Of a stretch of 64,000 nt of DNA, positions 10,712 through 20,536 are shown one piece after another; positions within the stretch are counted from its first letter, which is position 1, and each line of letters starts with the position of its first letter. Source of the DNA: Cyprinodon diabolis (taxonomy: Eukaryota > Chordata > Actinopteri > Cyprinodontiformes > Cyprinodontidae); the NCBI GenBank assembly GCA_030533445.1, contig CM060066.1, positions 35,410,235 through 35,474,234 on the forward strand. Direction: 5' to 3'. The notes under the pieces were generated by a model. It had not been told where the DNA came from, made no database searches, and saw nothing but the letters and a program-made list of their open reading frames with translations. A program made the translations under genes and the position numbers.

Positions 10712-11726
10712 ATCACAAAGTACCAGTAGTCTTTAAACTTCACTGCTTTTGTGTGTGGATTTTTAAGACTGCCCTGAAGTTCCTCGATACACAAATGCAT
10801 TTTTTTTTTTTTACCAGGGAATAGTTTGCCACTAATTGCAAAGCTCCCTTGTTTAAGCCAATTACAAGAAAGTACTCCACGTGGGATGACTTACCCCCAG
10901 ATCCCGTATCCTCCGTATCCGCTGCACCCCATTCCGGACAAAGCAAAGCTGACGTCCTCCATGGTTCCTCCCATCCTGCTCCACTCTGAATTCCTCGTAG
11001 CTCGAGGAGTGCATGCGCAATATTATTATTTATTTAATAGGAGAAAAGCATGTGCTTAATTTATTATGACATAATTAAATCTTACCATCAGCATCAATCA
11101 CACACGTTTCTGATATTTTTGTTGTTGTGGGTCTTTGTAATAGGAATAATCATACAAAATTGGTTTATTCTTGACCTCCAAACTCTCTTCATCTATGCCT
11201 GTCATAAGAAGTTTCTTTTGAAGTTGTGAGATGCGCTTTTGTAAGCTGTTGTGACTTGATTTGATTAAACTTTTAAGCCTCTCAGTATGAAATAAATATT
11301 TTGTTCGAGATGAGAAATCTGCTTCCTGGTATGTTGAAGTTCCAATAAAATGCATCCAATAATTTAATTAGACGGTCTTAGTTTTGGGTAATATATAATA
11401 TTTACGCTCTTATTTGTAGTTACCCATCTGTCGTTACCATATTTTAATTTGACAAACCAGATTTTCCTGATTTTCTTTTTCTGTTTGGTGCAATTGCAAT
11501 TGGGGATCTTGACCTGAGAGGAGGGGTGAAGGAGGATTTGGGTTCTGAGGGTAAGTTATACCACGTGGGGTACTTTGTTGTGATTGGCTTATACAGGGGA
11601 GCTTGGTTATTGGTGGCAAACAATTCCCCCTTAAACAATGCTTTTGTGTATTGAGGCATGTCAGGGCAGTCTCAAAAATCCATACACAAATGCAGTGAAG
11701 TTTAAAGACTACTGGTACTTTGTAAT
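10712..11726. mobile_element. TTAA-flanked DNA transposon with long terminal inverted repeats
   Basis: The 1015-bp element is bounded by TTAA at 10708-10711 and 11727-11730. Its ends are inverted repeats of roughly 220 bp (10712-10935 and 11515-11726), starting ATCACAAAGTACCAGTAG and ending CTACTGGTACTTTGTAAT. TTAA targets are used by piggyBac and Kolobok superfamilies. The centre (about 10960-11500) has an unfamiliar reading frame on the minus strand. I infer a deleted derivative of a larger element; which superfamily is undecided. Confidence 0.8.
11098..11355 (-). pseudogene. Coiled-coil-like reading frame inside the TTAA element
   Basis: An 85-codon frame, free of stops, in the unique centre of the transposon. 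The middle (SLIKSSHNSLQKRISQLQKK, residues about 29-48) is Leu/Ile/Lys/Gln-rich with heptad-like spacing, as in the leucine-rich linker between DNA-binding and catalytic domains of some transposases. The C-terminus is rich in Tyr, Lys and Gln. I recognise no catalytic motif and no family. It may be the surviving exon of a transposase or an accessory protein; it could also be chance. Confidence 0.35.
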
Positions 11727-11730
11727 TTAA

Positions 11731-12097
11731 CTTAAGTTAACTTTAAGTGCTTATTTTTAGTGCTAAATTGTTGTGTGAATCGTGCTGTGCATGTGTGGAT
11801 CTTGTCCTTTGCATGTATGAATCATGTATGTATTTGTTGAAAATTGAGAACGATCTTCATAACATGTACGCAAGTTGGAGAACCAGAAAGGCATGCCTGT
11901 AGACCAATTGAAGTTTGCATTTAGCCACATAGTCTCAGTCTTTGGACTAAGCAAGGAACCAAAAAAACATACTTTTACATAAGTAAAACCTCTAAAACTC
12001 TAATAAGTCCCCAACTGAGATTTTAAATGGTAAATGGTAATTTTTTTCCTAAGCTGAGGTCACTGTGCTTAACTAGTGTCAATTTTAAGGGTTCAAA
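11731..12097. other. Unassigned sequence
   Basis: AT-rich, no feature recognised between the TTAA element and the next LINE tail. Confidence 0.5.
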
Positions 12098-12240
12098 AGA
12101 TTCAAGAATCTTTATTGTCATTATAAAACTATCAAATTTTTGGACATCCTGTTCAGAATGCACCACATGAAAGAAATTAAAAACACATAAAGAAAAAGAA
12201 ATATATAGCAATAGGGACACCCTTAAAAATAACTCCATCA
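12098..12240 (-). mobile_element. LINE 3' tail (L2-like), minus orientation
   Basis: Read on the minus strand it ends ATGACAATAAAGATTCTTGAATC, a standard teleost LINE/SINE tail. The upstream extent is uncertain because the copy is short and diverged. Confidence 0.5.
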
Positions 12241-13008
12241 AAAGTAAAACACAAAATACTAAATATTTTTAGCTTGGAAAAATGTGAAAAAATATGTACA
12301 GGATTTTAACCTTGGAAGAAATATGTACATGGAAACCTAGCATTTACATAAAGTGCTGCCTGTGGCAGAGCAGTCAATAGAATGGGGCGGCGATCGACTT
12401 GATTATCAGGGTTTTTAAGCCAAAGGAAGCTGATCAGTGCAAGGGGTCCTGCTTTTGACTAATTCCAATCTAAAAAAAAAAATAAAAATCAAATGCTTTT
12501 ATTTGTATATATACATACTAAAATATATTCATATCAACAACCAACCATATATGAGAGTACAGTGTTTTGATGACATTTTATGAGAAGACACACAAATATG
12601 AAGTTTGAAGAACCAGCTGTTTTAATCCTGCACACAACCAGAAAGGAACAGCTGAACTTATTTAAATCAAATGCATTCCCAGTTTTCAGTCTGCATCATA
12701 AGCATTCCAACATACCAACTTATTCTAGAGTACCTCTCCTCTCTTATGAAGTGGGCACACAGCAGCACAAATATGCAGCCAACTGGTTGTTTGATTAAGA
12801 GACAACAAAGCTGGCTGACAAACCTGTAAAAAAAAGTCTCCTAGAGGAAAATGTTTTAATTCTTCAAATGACAATCTTACTTTCTTTTCTGAAACTTCAC
12901 ATATTTAGACAACCTTTCATGGATCCAATATAATTGGAAACAGAGTGATAACAATCCTGTTTTCCTGAAAGATCTGGGGTCTCATTTATAAAGTAAAAAA
13001 TAAGTTTA
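12241..13008. other. Unassigned sequence
   Basis: AT-rich with A runs; nothing recognised. Confidence 0.5.
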
Positions 13009-13308
13009 ATAGTATAATGGAGGATTTTACAAATTTTGGAAAAATGTGTAAAAAATTTGTAAAAAAAAAATGCCCGAGCCCATTTCTTCTTCTGCATGGT
13101 CTGTTTTAAAATTTGCTGTTTGCATTGATCATATAAGTTTACTTTCTAAAAGAAGATTTGCAATTTTTCCGCTATGTAACACTAAGTGAAGTGGTAGCGA
13201 GCACGTACGATGGCCTTAGGTAAGCATCTCACCAGAATGATTGAGAATTAGAAGGACCACTTATTTTGATGATCTACTCGGAAAAAGAACGTCCTCCACT
13301 ATACCTTT
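13009..13308. mobile_element. AAGGTATAG MITE, copy 2
   Basis: Same orientation and internal order as the copy at 8088-8457 but about 70 bp shorter on the left side. The left TIR has decayed to AGTATAATGGAGGATTTT; the right end GTCCTCCACTATACCTTT is intact. Confidence 0.7.
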
Positions 13309-13315
13309 ATGATGA

Positions 13316-13675
13316 ATTTGTATACCATGTTTCAGCAGCAAGCCAATTCAAAGTGCTTTACATCTTGTGAAACATCATAATAAATGTGCAGTAAAATTTT
13401 TAAATCATTAAAAACATCAATCAAGTTCACATCATTTTATCAAAGCATTACCATCAACCAGATACACAGGCTAATCATAGGGAGATGGTCAATTTGTAAT
13501 AACATAATTTGTTTGGAGCATTTTTTCACCTGGATTTTTTTTGTGGATTACAACTCAAAGGCAGCTCTAAACAGATGGGTCTTAAGCCTTTGTTAAAGGA
13601 ATTTCGCTTTTGACTGTTTCCCAGTTTGTTCAAGATTAAAAGTGTATAAAACTGTAAGCTCCTTCTCCATGTTTG
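13316..13675 (-). mobile_element. Common teleost retroelement tail, minus orientation
   Basis: Read on the minus strand it ends ATGTAAAGCACTTTGAATTGGCTTGCTGCTGAAACATGGTATACAAAT in style (first 20 bases given by positions 13371-13352), a tail seen repeatedly in teleost genomes. The distal part (AAGGCAGCTCTAAACAGATG at 13558-13577) belongs to the same family by memory. The name of the family is not known to me. Confidence 0.5.
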
Positions 13676-13795
13676 GTTCCAATACTGCTCCCCGGGCGTC
13701 CCATGAAGGCAGCCCACTGCTCCCCAAGGGGATGTGTTAAATGCAGAGGTAAATTTCTCCAATGTGCGATCAATAAAGTTCAATAGTAATAAAAA
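13676..13795 (+). mobile_element. SINE/LINE tail ending CAATAAAGTTC
   Basis: GCTCCCCGGGCG, CACTGCTCCCCAAGGGGATG, TTAAATGCAGAGG and a final CAATAAAGTT follow in the order known from an abundant teleost repeat tail. It abuts the preceding minus-strand repeat and has the opposite orientation. Confidence 0.5.
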
Positions 13796-14586
13796 TAAAA
13801 ATATGGCTCAGCTTCTCTAGATCTTGTTGTGAAATTAGTTAAATCTGGAAATCTTGCATATATGCAAAGAACCTTACCTAAAAGTTGCTTACACCTATTT
13901 CCAAGCAAAATGTGCGTTTCTTCTAATTTGACCCATTAGTCTGGATATTCAAATTTTGGACAGGTGTCAAGAAAATGCAACACATTCTCACTCCCAACTT
14001 ATTAACTAAAAACACTTGGTCAAAGCCCCCTGCACCTCCCATAAGGGGGTACCCCCTCATCATATTTTAAGCTCATGGGTAAATGACACGTTGCATGGAT
14101 GTAGAGAGGAGCTTAAAACATTTAACAATGCAGACTGTTATTTTGTTTTTTGTATTTGTGATCGGACTTGTCAATGCCAGCATATATAACGCTGTGGTTT
14201 TGGATCTGATAAAGTTGATCTATGATTAAAGTTTCATATAAAGTAAAATTAAAGAAAAATTCATAGAGATGCTATCTGTCTTCGGTTCCCGTCAGTCACT
14301 ATCTGTGGCGCCAATTTCCCTCTCTCAAAAATTGTGAATCAATACAAATGGGTAAGAAGGGCCATGAACAGCCATACATTTCCATGTCAAGTTTGTTTTT
14401 AATAAGTAACATGGGCTACTTTGCATGTAAAGTGACAGACACCAGGTAGAGACCCTGTTTTGGGTGTGCTGTACATGAAAAATTAGACCCCTGATCTTTA
14501 CCAAAGCAAATTGCCAGGACCTCAAACAAGCGTTTATTGTTTTACAAGCGTGCGACTGCTCGTCAGCTGGGGCGGATAAACAGGAT
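13796..14586. other. Unassigned sequence
   Basis: No gene or repeat recognised. Confidence 0.5.
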
Positions 14587-14870
14587 TACTGCAAAAAAAA
14601 AAAAATCTAAATAAGTAATTTTCACGCATTTTTTCTTGAATTGAGGAGGTAAGTGAGACTCTTTGCCTATGGAACAAGACAATTTACATTTAAAATAAGA
14701 AAAAAACAATTGCTTTGTCTTATTTCAAGTGTATATTATCTAATTATCTTATTTCAACAGTAAAAATGCTCATTCCATCTGCAGATCATCTTATTTACCT
14801 ACTCAAATTAAGGGTAAATGCACTTAATTTAAGACATTTTTTACTTATTTCTAGATGTTTTTTTGCAGTG
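14587..14870. mobile_element. CACTGCAAA MITE, copy 1
   Basis: A 284-bp unit starting TACTGCAAAAA and ending TTTTTTTGCAGTG, so the ends are inverted repeats. The interior, rich in CTTATTTCAAG-like motifs, matches the reverse complement of the element at 56005-56333, including a TAAATGTAAATTGTC block. No coding capacity. Confidence 0.65.
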
Positions 14871-14941
14871 ATCCTCTTTAGAAATAAAAACTCAGGTTAG
14901 GGACTTAGAATCTAAGATGGGAAACGACTATGAGCATAAGT

Positions 14942-15245
14942 CACTAACCTGGTTCTAAGTTCTGTTCGATCCAGTGCAAGACTAACAGAGCAAAACAGAG
15001 GCAAAGCGAAAAGCAGAATTCCCAAAAGCAGAAACGGATCAGGATCAGAGAATCAGAATACCATACAAACGCAAGAGTTATTTTCACCAACAGCTCGAAT
15101 AATGTGGCGCCGATGGTAGGCAAACAGGCAGCATAAATAGCAGCAGGAACCGGGTGGACAAGATGAACAGTATTGGACAACCAGGCCAATTAAACTGGTG
15201 AAAATAGTAAACGATTAAGCCAGCCATCAGCGCAAGACTATGACA
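14942..15245 (-). mobile_element. Possible LTR fragment
   Basis: On the minus strand it begins TGTCATAGTCTTGCGC at 15245 and contains a TATA-like GCTATTTATGCTGCC, in the style of fish LTR promoters. No clear polyadenylation signal, second end or target duplication. Could equally be unrelated sequence. Confidence 0.3.
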
Positions 15246-15479
15246 CAAACAGATGTTGCCCATTTGAATATATTTGTAAGGAGATATTTAGGTGTAAGAA
15301 TGTCCATTTTCCAGCAAAGTACTGTTTAAACACAACTGTAATTAAGTTAATTACTTATGTAAAAATGAAGAAATGTTTCTACATTTATATAAGCAAAAGA
15401 TTTTGAGTTCCATGTCCTATGTTTTAAATGAGATAAAGAGAGTTTCTGAGCATGTACACTCTATTTAAATTACTGCCAC

Positions 15480-15830
15480 ATTATCTTAACCAGTTTTGAG
15501 CTAAGACTTTGACTAGGCCACTCCAGAACCTTCCTTTTTTGAGCCTTTCAGTAGTAGCCTTTCCTTAGTGAGGCACAGCAAGTTTATTTCTGAAGCTCAC
15601 CTCAGTAAAAAGACAAATTATGTAAGTATTCCTTAATTATTTCCTGCTGCATAACTAAAGTAAGTTTAGGCTTAAGGTCTCACAGATGGCAGGAAATCAG
15701 TGGTACCATAATTTATAACAGCTCCTGAAGCAACAGAGCTGGCCAGATTATCACACTGCCACTACCATGTTTTAAAGGATTTTAGCAAAAGTAAAGAACT
15801 CTGACACTGTTTGAATTTTGTTTTAGTTGT
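15480..15830 (-). mobile_element. Degraded Tc1/mariner transposase fragments
   Basis: Minus-strand translation near 15530-15505 gives VLEWPSQS, the segment just before the third acidic catalytic residue of Tc1 transposases. Near 15769-15737 it gives a motif like HGSGSVIIW, the region after the first catalytic residue. The order fits a minus-strand transposase with much of the middle altered. Family details are from memory. Confidence 0.55.
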
Positions 15831-17441
15831 CTTTGGTCAGAGGAGAGCTGAAATAGTAGCTGGAATGTCTTTTATTCTAATCAATCAGCGACAACAGCTT
15901 TAAGCTCATGATCAGATGTTTAACAAGGATTCTTTAAAAACAAAACATTTAATTCATGCCTAGTTTCCCTGCCACTTTATTGCAGGTGCAACAGATGTTC
16001 CCCACTATATGATAGGGTCACCCTTGACTTGTTTCTGATTTCTGCAGCTGTGCTTCGTCTTCTTGCTAAGTTTAGGCCACCAGATGACTCCAGTTGTTGA
16101 CTCCATATGAGGAAAATCAGGGCATTCACACCCGGTGGTCTGCAGTCATCTCAACTTTCATAGAAGACATGAGGCAGGAAGAATACACAGGAATCAACAG
16201 ATGCAGCAGGCAGGGAGGCAACTGTAAACATTTTAACCTCAAAACAACACATAGGTTTTCTTTTTCTTGCCGTAGTGTTTCCAATGTTAGACCAGGTCTC
16301 TTTTAAGAGTCAACTTTAAACCGGTCATGCAACAATCAAGAAAGAATTGGTTGGGTTTTTGAAAGCCACCACCTAGCCATGTTATTATGTGAATTTAAAT
16401 GTATCTTTCAGTAAATTTTTGATCCTTGCTTTTGTGTTTTCTGCATTTCTGAAAGAACAGTGCATAACTATTATATCACAATCATGTGGTGTTTCTGCCC
16501 TTATAAATGAGAACAGACGTCTTAATTTTACTTGTCTAAATTATATCACTTATACAACTCCTGCTTAAGTTCACACAATGGTATGTTGTGCTTTAGGGAA
16601 TAAAAAACTAATGAGTGATGACCAATTAGGTTAATTAACCACATTTTATTTAGACAGTCTTTTAGAAGATGGCCAAATAAATATACTAATAGGGTGATAC
16701 AGTGCTTTACAGCTTTAGGTCATCAACATGATTCTTCTAAACAGATTGACATTGTGGATAGATGGCTCAACTTTCTTACCTGGCTAGAAAATGTTTCTCC
16801 AAAAGCTATTAGGCATTATTATCTTGCACCTATTTGGTAGTGAGGACGTTCTTTGCCCGGGATGATCCAAATCTGAACTAACTAGATGTTGACTCAGGTA
16901 GGAGGATTCAACCTTTGACAAAATGGAAGTTCAACCAAATGCCCCAATCAAACATAAAAAATAATTCAAAATGGGGGGGGGGGGGGATCAGACTTGCACT
17001 AAAAATCTCATCCAAAACTCAGCCCTAATAAAATATTTAAGGTCTACATTTTGAATTGGATTTGGTGAAACACCCACCATCTCTGTAAAATCTTATATAA
17101 TAATGAATAGAAAAAATGTATTCTTTTCCTCCTTAACTTTCCAGCTTACATTTGTTTAAATATGTGTAAGGTGTACAAGATTTGGGCCTGGATGGAGTAA
17201 ATAGTGTAGAACATTTTTATTCCTTTTACTTTTTATTTAATGCAACCAAGAACAAAACAGTGTTAAAAATGACCCACAATAAGATACTAATGACATTAAG
17301 GCCAGTGTGGGTAAATATAATCCTTCCCCTAACTGTAGATTAACCAACCATGTTAATATTATAACTTTGCTAAAGGAGTTTTGAAAACATCCTTGATGTT
17401 TTATCATATATTTGATCATAGGTTTTGTCATCATTTCTTCC
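15831..17441. other. Unassigned sequence
   Basis: No gene or mobile element recognised. A run of 14 G lies at about 16973-16986. Short open frames carry no motif. Confidence 0.5.
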
Positions 17442-17920
17442 TGTCAGGTTAAGGGGAGGACCCAAATGCAGAGACAGAAGCAGAGGTGGTTTCTTACAGA
17501 TTTGATAATGACTAGTGGCAATAGAAGCATAAATCCAAAAATAACTGATCAAGGTACACATGAACCAGAATAAAGGGGGACACACAGGTTAAGGAGGGAA
17601 TGAAGGAATGGATAATATCTAGCAAACAGTAATCACAGAGGAGGAGTATAAATTCCAAAGAAAACAAAGATTGGCGAAGTCAACTGATTGGGAGCAGGTG
17701 TGGACAGAATGATTAGAAGGGAGCTAGGGGAAGGAGCCTGACACAAGGGGGCAACAGAGAGTACAAAAGAAATTCATAGGAACTAAAATACAACCAGATA
17801 AGAACTAGAATTACACAGGATGGAAATGAAACAAATTAGCTAAAAGAACAATGAACAACACAGATCAAACTGTAACCGAAAACTCTAAAAGAATGCTTAG
17901 ACAGAACAAAAAGGTGTTTC
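17442..17920 (-). mobile_element. Gypsy-like LTR, copy A (minus)
   Basis: Starts on the plus strand with TGTCAGGTTAAGG (reverse complement of an LTR end), then GGACCCAAATGCAGAG, as in copies at 27696, 35083 and 62175. Shared internal blocks include AGCAGGTGTGGA and GGAAGGAGCCTGACACAAGGGGGCAA-like sequence (17732-17757). The right end is diverged, so its exact limit and the target duplication are uncertain. Confidence 0.65.
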
Positions 17921-17936
17921 CTAAAGCCATATCTGT

Positions 17937-17992
17937 TTTTTTTTTTTTTTTTGGAGGGTTTTTTTTTGTTTATTTTTTTTTTTGGTTTAAGT
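17937..17992. repeat. T-rich low-complexity tract
   Basis: Long T runs broken by GG. This tract produces spurious Phe-rich open frames. Confidence 0.8.
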
Positions 17993-18029
17993 TTGCTTTG
18001 CCTTTACAAAGTAATCCACCTCTGGTTAA

Positions 18030-18145
18030 CATCTAGCATCCTGATGGATAAGCGGCATCTAGCGTCTGCCGCTTATCCATCAGGGGTGGCAATATGGGGG
18101 TACTGCCTACCGGACAGGTCACCAGTCCAATGCAGAACTTTCTGT
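18030..18145 (-). mobile_element. LINE tail fragment (same family as 6905-7062), with internal hairpin
   Basis: On the minus strand CTGGTGACCTGTCCGG...GTACCCCC...GATAAGCGG follows the order of the element at 6905-7062. The GATAAGCGG end is present twice as inverted arms (18040-18057 and 18067-18084), so the copy ends in a perfect 18-bp hairpin. Confidence 0.55.
18040..18084. repeat. Perfect 18-bp inverted repeat, 9-base loop
   Basis: Arms CCTGATGGATAAGCGGCA and TGCCGCTTATCCATCAGG enclose TCTAGCGTC. It arises from the LINE tail sequence and is likely an inverted duplication made on insertion or repair. Confidence 0.85.
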
Positions 18146-19503
18146 CAAAGTAACTGTTTGGTTGTTAAATCATACCTTCAGTGTATTGGATCAAGAGGTG
18201 CAATTATGTTCTTTATTACATCAGATAATGAGTCCTAAAAAGTATGACACCTCAGCCAGTCAAAGCAGGAGAGCAGGGAAAGGATCTAGGAGTATAAAGC
18301 ATTGGTGAAGGAGAGAGAGAAAACTGCTGAATGCCAGAGTAAACAAATAAAGTGAATAAATGGCTGGATAATGTGTAGCAATTGTCAGGGTGTGCATAAT
18401 CAGGGATTTGGAAGCTGCACACTCTGCTGCTCATCTTCTGACAAAAAAACAAACAAAAAAAAAACAGACCGGCAGCCCCCTACACTCCTCCAACCCCCTT
18501 CCCTGTTTCTCATGCTCACTCTCTCCAGACGGCGATAATCTGTTCCAGTACACTTGCCATGAAATGAGCGATGCAGAACTCGTAATGCTTGGCTTTGTTA
18601 TCTGTTTGGCTTTGCATAGGCAAAGCCAAACAGATAACATAGCCCCTCCCTTCCCCTTTCTCTCAGCCCTCATCCTTCCTCCTCACGCAGGCTCAGCCAT
18701 TACCAGCCCTCGTCCCTTTCCACTGGTAAATCAAGGCCGTTCAGCCGTAAACAAGTGGAGGAAGATTCGGTTCATTAGAAGGGGAGTTGTTTTCTTTCCC
18801 CAGCTTTAAAAATCCGATTTGTAATATCTTTGGTGAGCTGTCTCATCGCCTTCTTTTTGCATCATATTACTTCCTAACTATTATGACCTTTGCTGTCAGG
18901 CACATAATGTGAAGCAGCTGTTGTGGGGTTTTAGTTCTTCTTGCCTGATTATATTGATATTTAGTACATGCATGCATGCATAAATGCACATCTGTGGGCC
19001 TCAAGGCAAAAACCTTATAGACAGCAGTAGTTGCTATTATCACGGGCTGGAAATGAACAGAGCTCTTTGATGACAACAATTAAGTTATATTTTCACATTT
19101 TCTCTTTTTTTTCATTCTCTGAATATTTTCTCTCATCCCTTTAAAAATTTCCTTTGCTGCTTTTGATCTGGCTTTCATTTAAATATGATAGGATCCTTAT
19201 GAGTTAAGACTGTAGGAATTTAGCTCCCTTAGCAGATCCTTATGTTCATGTGCTCTCAATCTTATAACCTCTCCTCCTAATTTTGCTCTATGATTAAAAG
19301 CATACTCATTTGATAACTTTTTTATTTGCACAGTTCCGCCTAATGAAATGGGGCAATGGAAGTAAAAGTGTTTATAAAATGACACTCGATTTTTTTATCA
19401 TTCAGAATTTTGTACAGGGACACTAATGCCTGGAAGTTGTAAGCCACCTACCTGCATTGAGAGCTATGACAATAGAATGTCCTGGCATAATGGATTACTA
19501 AGT
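18146..19503. other. Unassigned sequence with one hairpin
   Basis: No gene or transposon recognised. The part from 18380 to 18810 is richer in G+C than its surroundings and has a 139-codon open frame (18390-18809) without motifs. A (TGCA)n run is at about 18967-18980. Confidence 0.45.
18591..18644. repeat. 25-bp inverted repeat with a 4-base loop
   Basis: The left arm (18591-18615, GGCTTTGTTATCTGTTTGGC...) pairs with the right arm (18620-18644) with one mismatch around the loop ATAG. The inner 19 pairs are perfect. Flanks do not pair, so the structure is shorter than a usual microRNA precursor. Confidence 0.85.
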
Positions 19504-19558
19504 TCCTCCAGCAGGGGCGCAACTACATATTTTTGAGGTGGATGCGAAAACACATAGT

Positions 19559-19581
19559 CCCCCCCCCCCCCCCCCACCCCC
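19559..19581. repeat. C homopolymer tract
   Basis: Seventeen C, one A, then further C, inside the left end of the hAT element. Confidence 0.9.
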
Positions 19582-19710
19582 TACAGTAACCAATCTCGTT
19601 CAACTTTCTCTCCATTAGACAGTAAACACAAACAGCATCCTTTGGAAAAACACCTCTTACTCTTCCCTGCTCTTGGATATGGGCCATCAGAAACTTTCGG
19701 TGGGTCATTT

Positions 19711-19970
19711 TCAACCATGTAGTCTACTGCCTAAATATGTCCCACATTTTGTGTGGTAAAGGCCATTCAGATGGATCTTCTGAATAAAGCCTTGCCTCAG
19801 CACTCTCCTCTGCTCCTCTCCCTCTTCATCATCTGAACCTCTATGCTCCTCTCCCTCTTCATCATCATCTGGTCCTCTCTGCTCCTCTCCCTCATCTGCA
19901 CCTTTCTGTTCCACATTCTCCCAATTTTCCCCAAAAAAGAACACAATGAGAGATGGTCATCAGAAATTCA
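19711..19970 (-). pseudogene. hAT transposase remnant, acidic N-terminal part
   Basis: One minus-strand frame has tandem acidic repeats (EGEEQRGPDDDEEGEEHRGS). The adjoining frame contains EDPSEWPLPHKMWDIFRQ, resembling the DP.xWP segment ahead of the zinc-finger region in ZMYM1-like hAT transposases. The two lie in different frames, and a stop follows the second. A further frame at 19714-19523 has a PKDAVCVYC segment. The catalytic and dimerisation regions are missing. Confidence 0.6.
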
Positions 19971-20528
19971 AACCATTATGGTATATAGGTTTTTGCTGCC
20001 TGCCTAATGTATTTATTCCTACCTGATGTCCTCACTTGTCTTTTCTATCACTGACCTCATATCTGTCTCCTTCACCCCTTGTCTGTGGCATTCTCCACTA
20101 AGTCATATGGTCAAAAAGCATTATAAATTAGCTGTAAAAATTACAGATCTTAATACAGTTTTTAAAAATAATGTTTAAACATTATCGATTGGGATTAAGT
20201 AGCTGTTCCCTCACTTCCACCTAATATTAGACCAACCTGTTGCTTTTCCCTGTCTGTCCTGATTCTTCCTCTGTCATCTTCTCTTCTTTCTCTCCATCCT
20301 CACAGCTGAATTAAATTAATTTTATGTTAAGTAGGGTTAAAAAATACAGCAGTCAAACTACAATAAAAATTAATATTTAAATTTGAATGATCTTCTTGTT
20401 GGATAACAGTTACTGACTGGACACTGCATCTGATCTGACTTATCAGATACATCACAACACCACTGTAGTGATACTGAATAAAACATTTAAACTCAAGTGT
20501 CCCCCTGCCAAAAAGGTTGGTAACATGG

Positions 20529-20536
20529 GTCACCGA
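20529..20536. repeat. Inner hAT target duplication (left)
   Basis: GTCACCGA, identical to 21684-21691, directly abuts the CAGTGTTGGG end of the inner element. Confidence 0.95.

Noticed and set aside
18591..18644. MicroRNA precursor
   Set aside because: Stem of 25 pairs with no pairing in the flanks is too short for a usual precursor, and there is no conserved mature sequence I know.
18390..18809. 139-codon open frame
   Set aside because: No motif, no homology recognised, and it spans the 25-bp hairpin; likely chance in a less AT-rich stretch.
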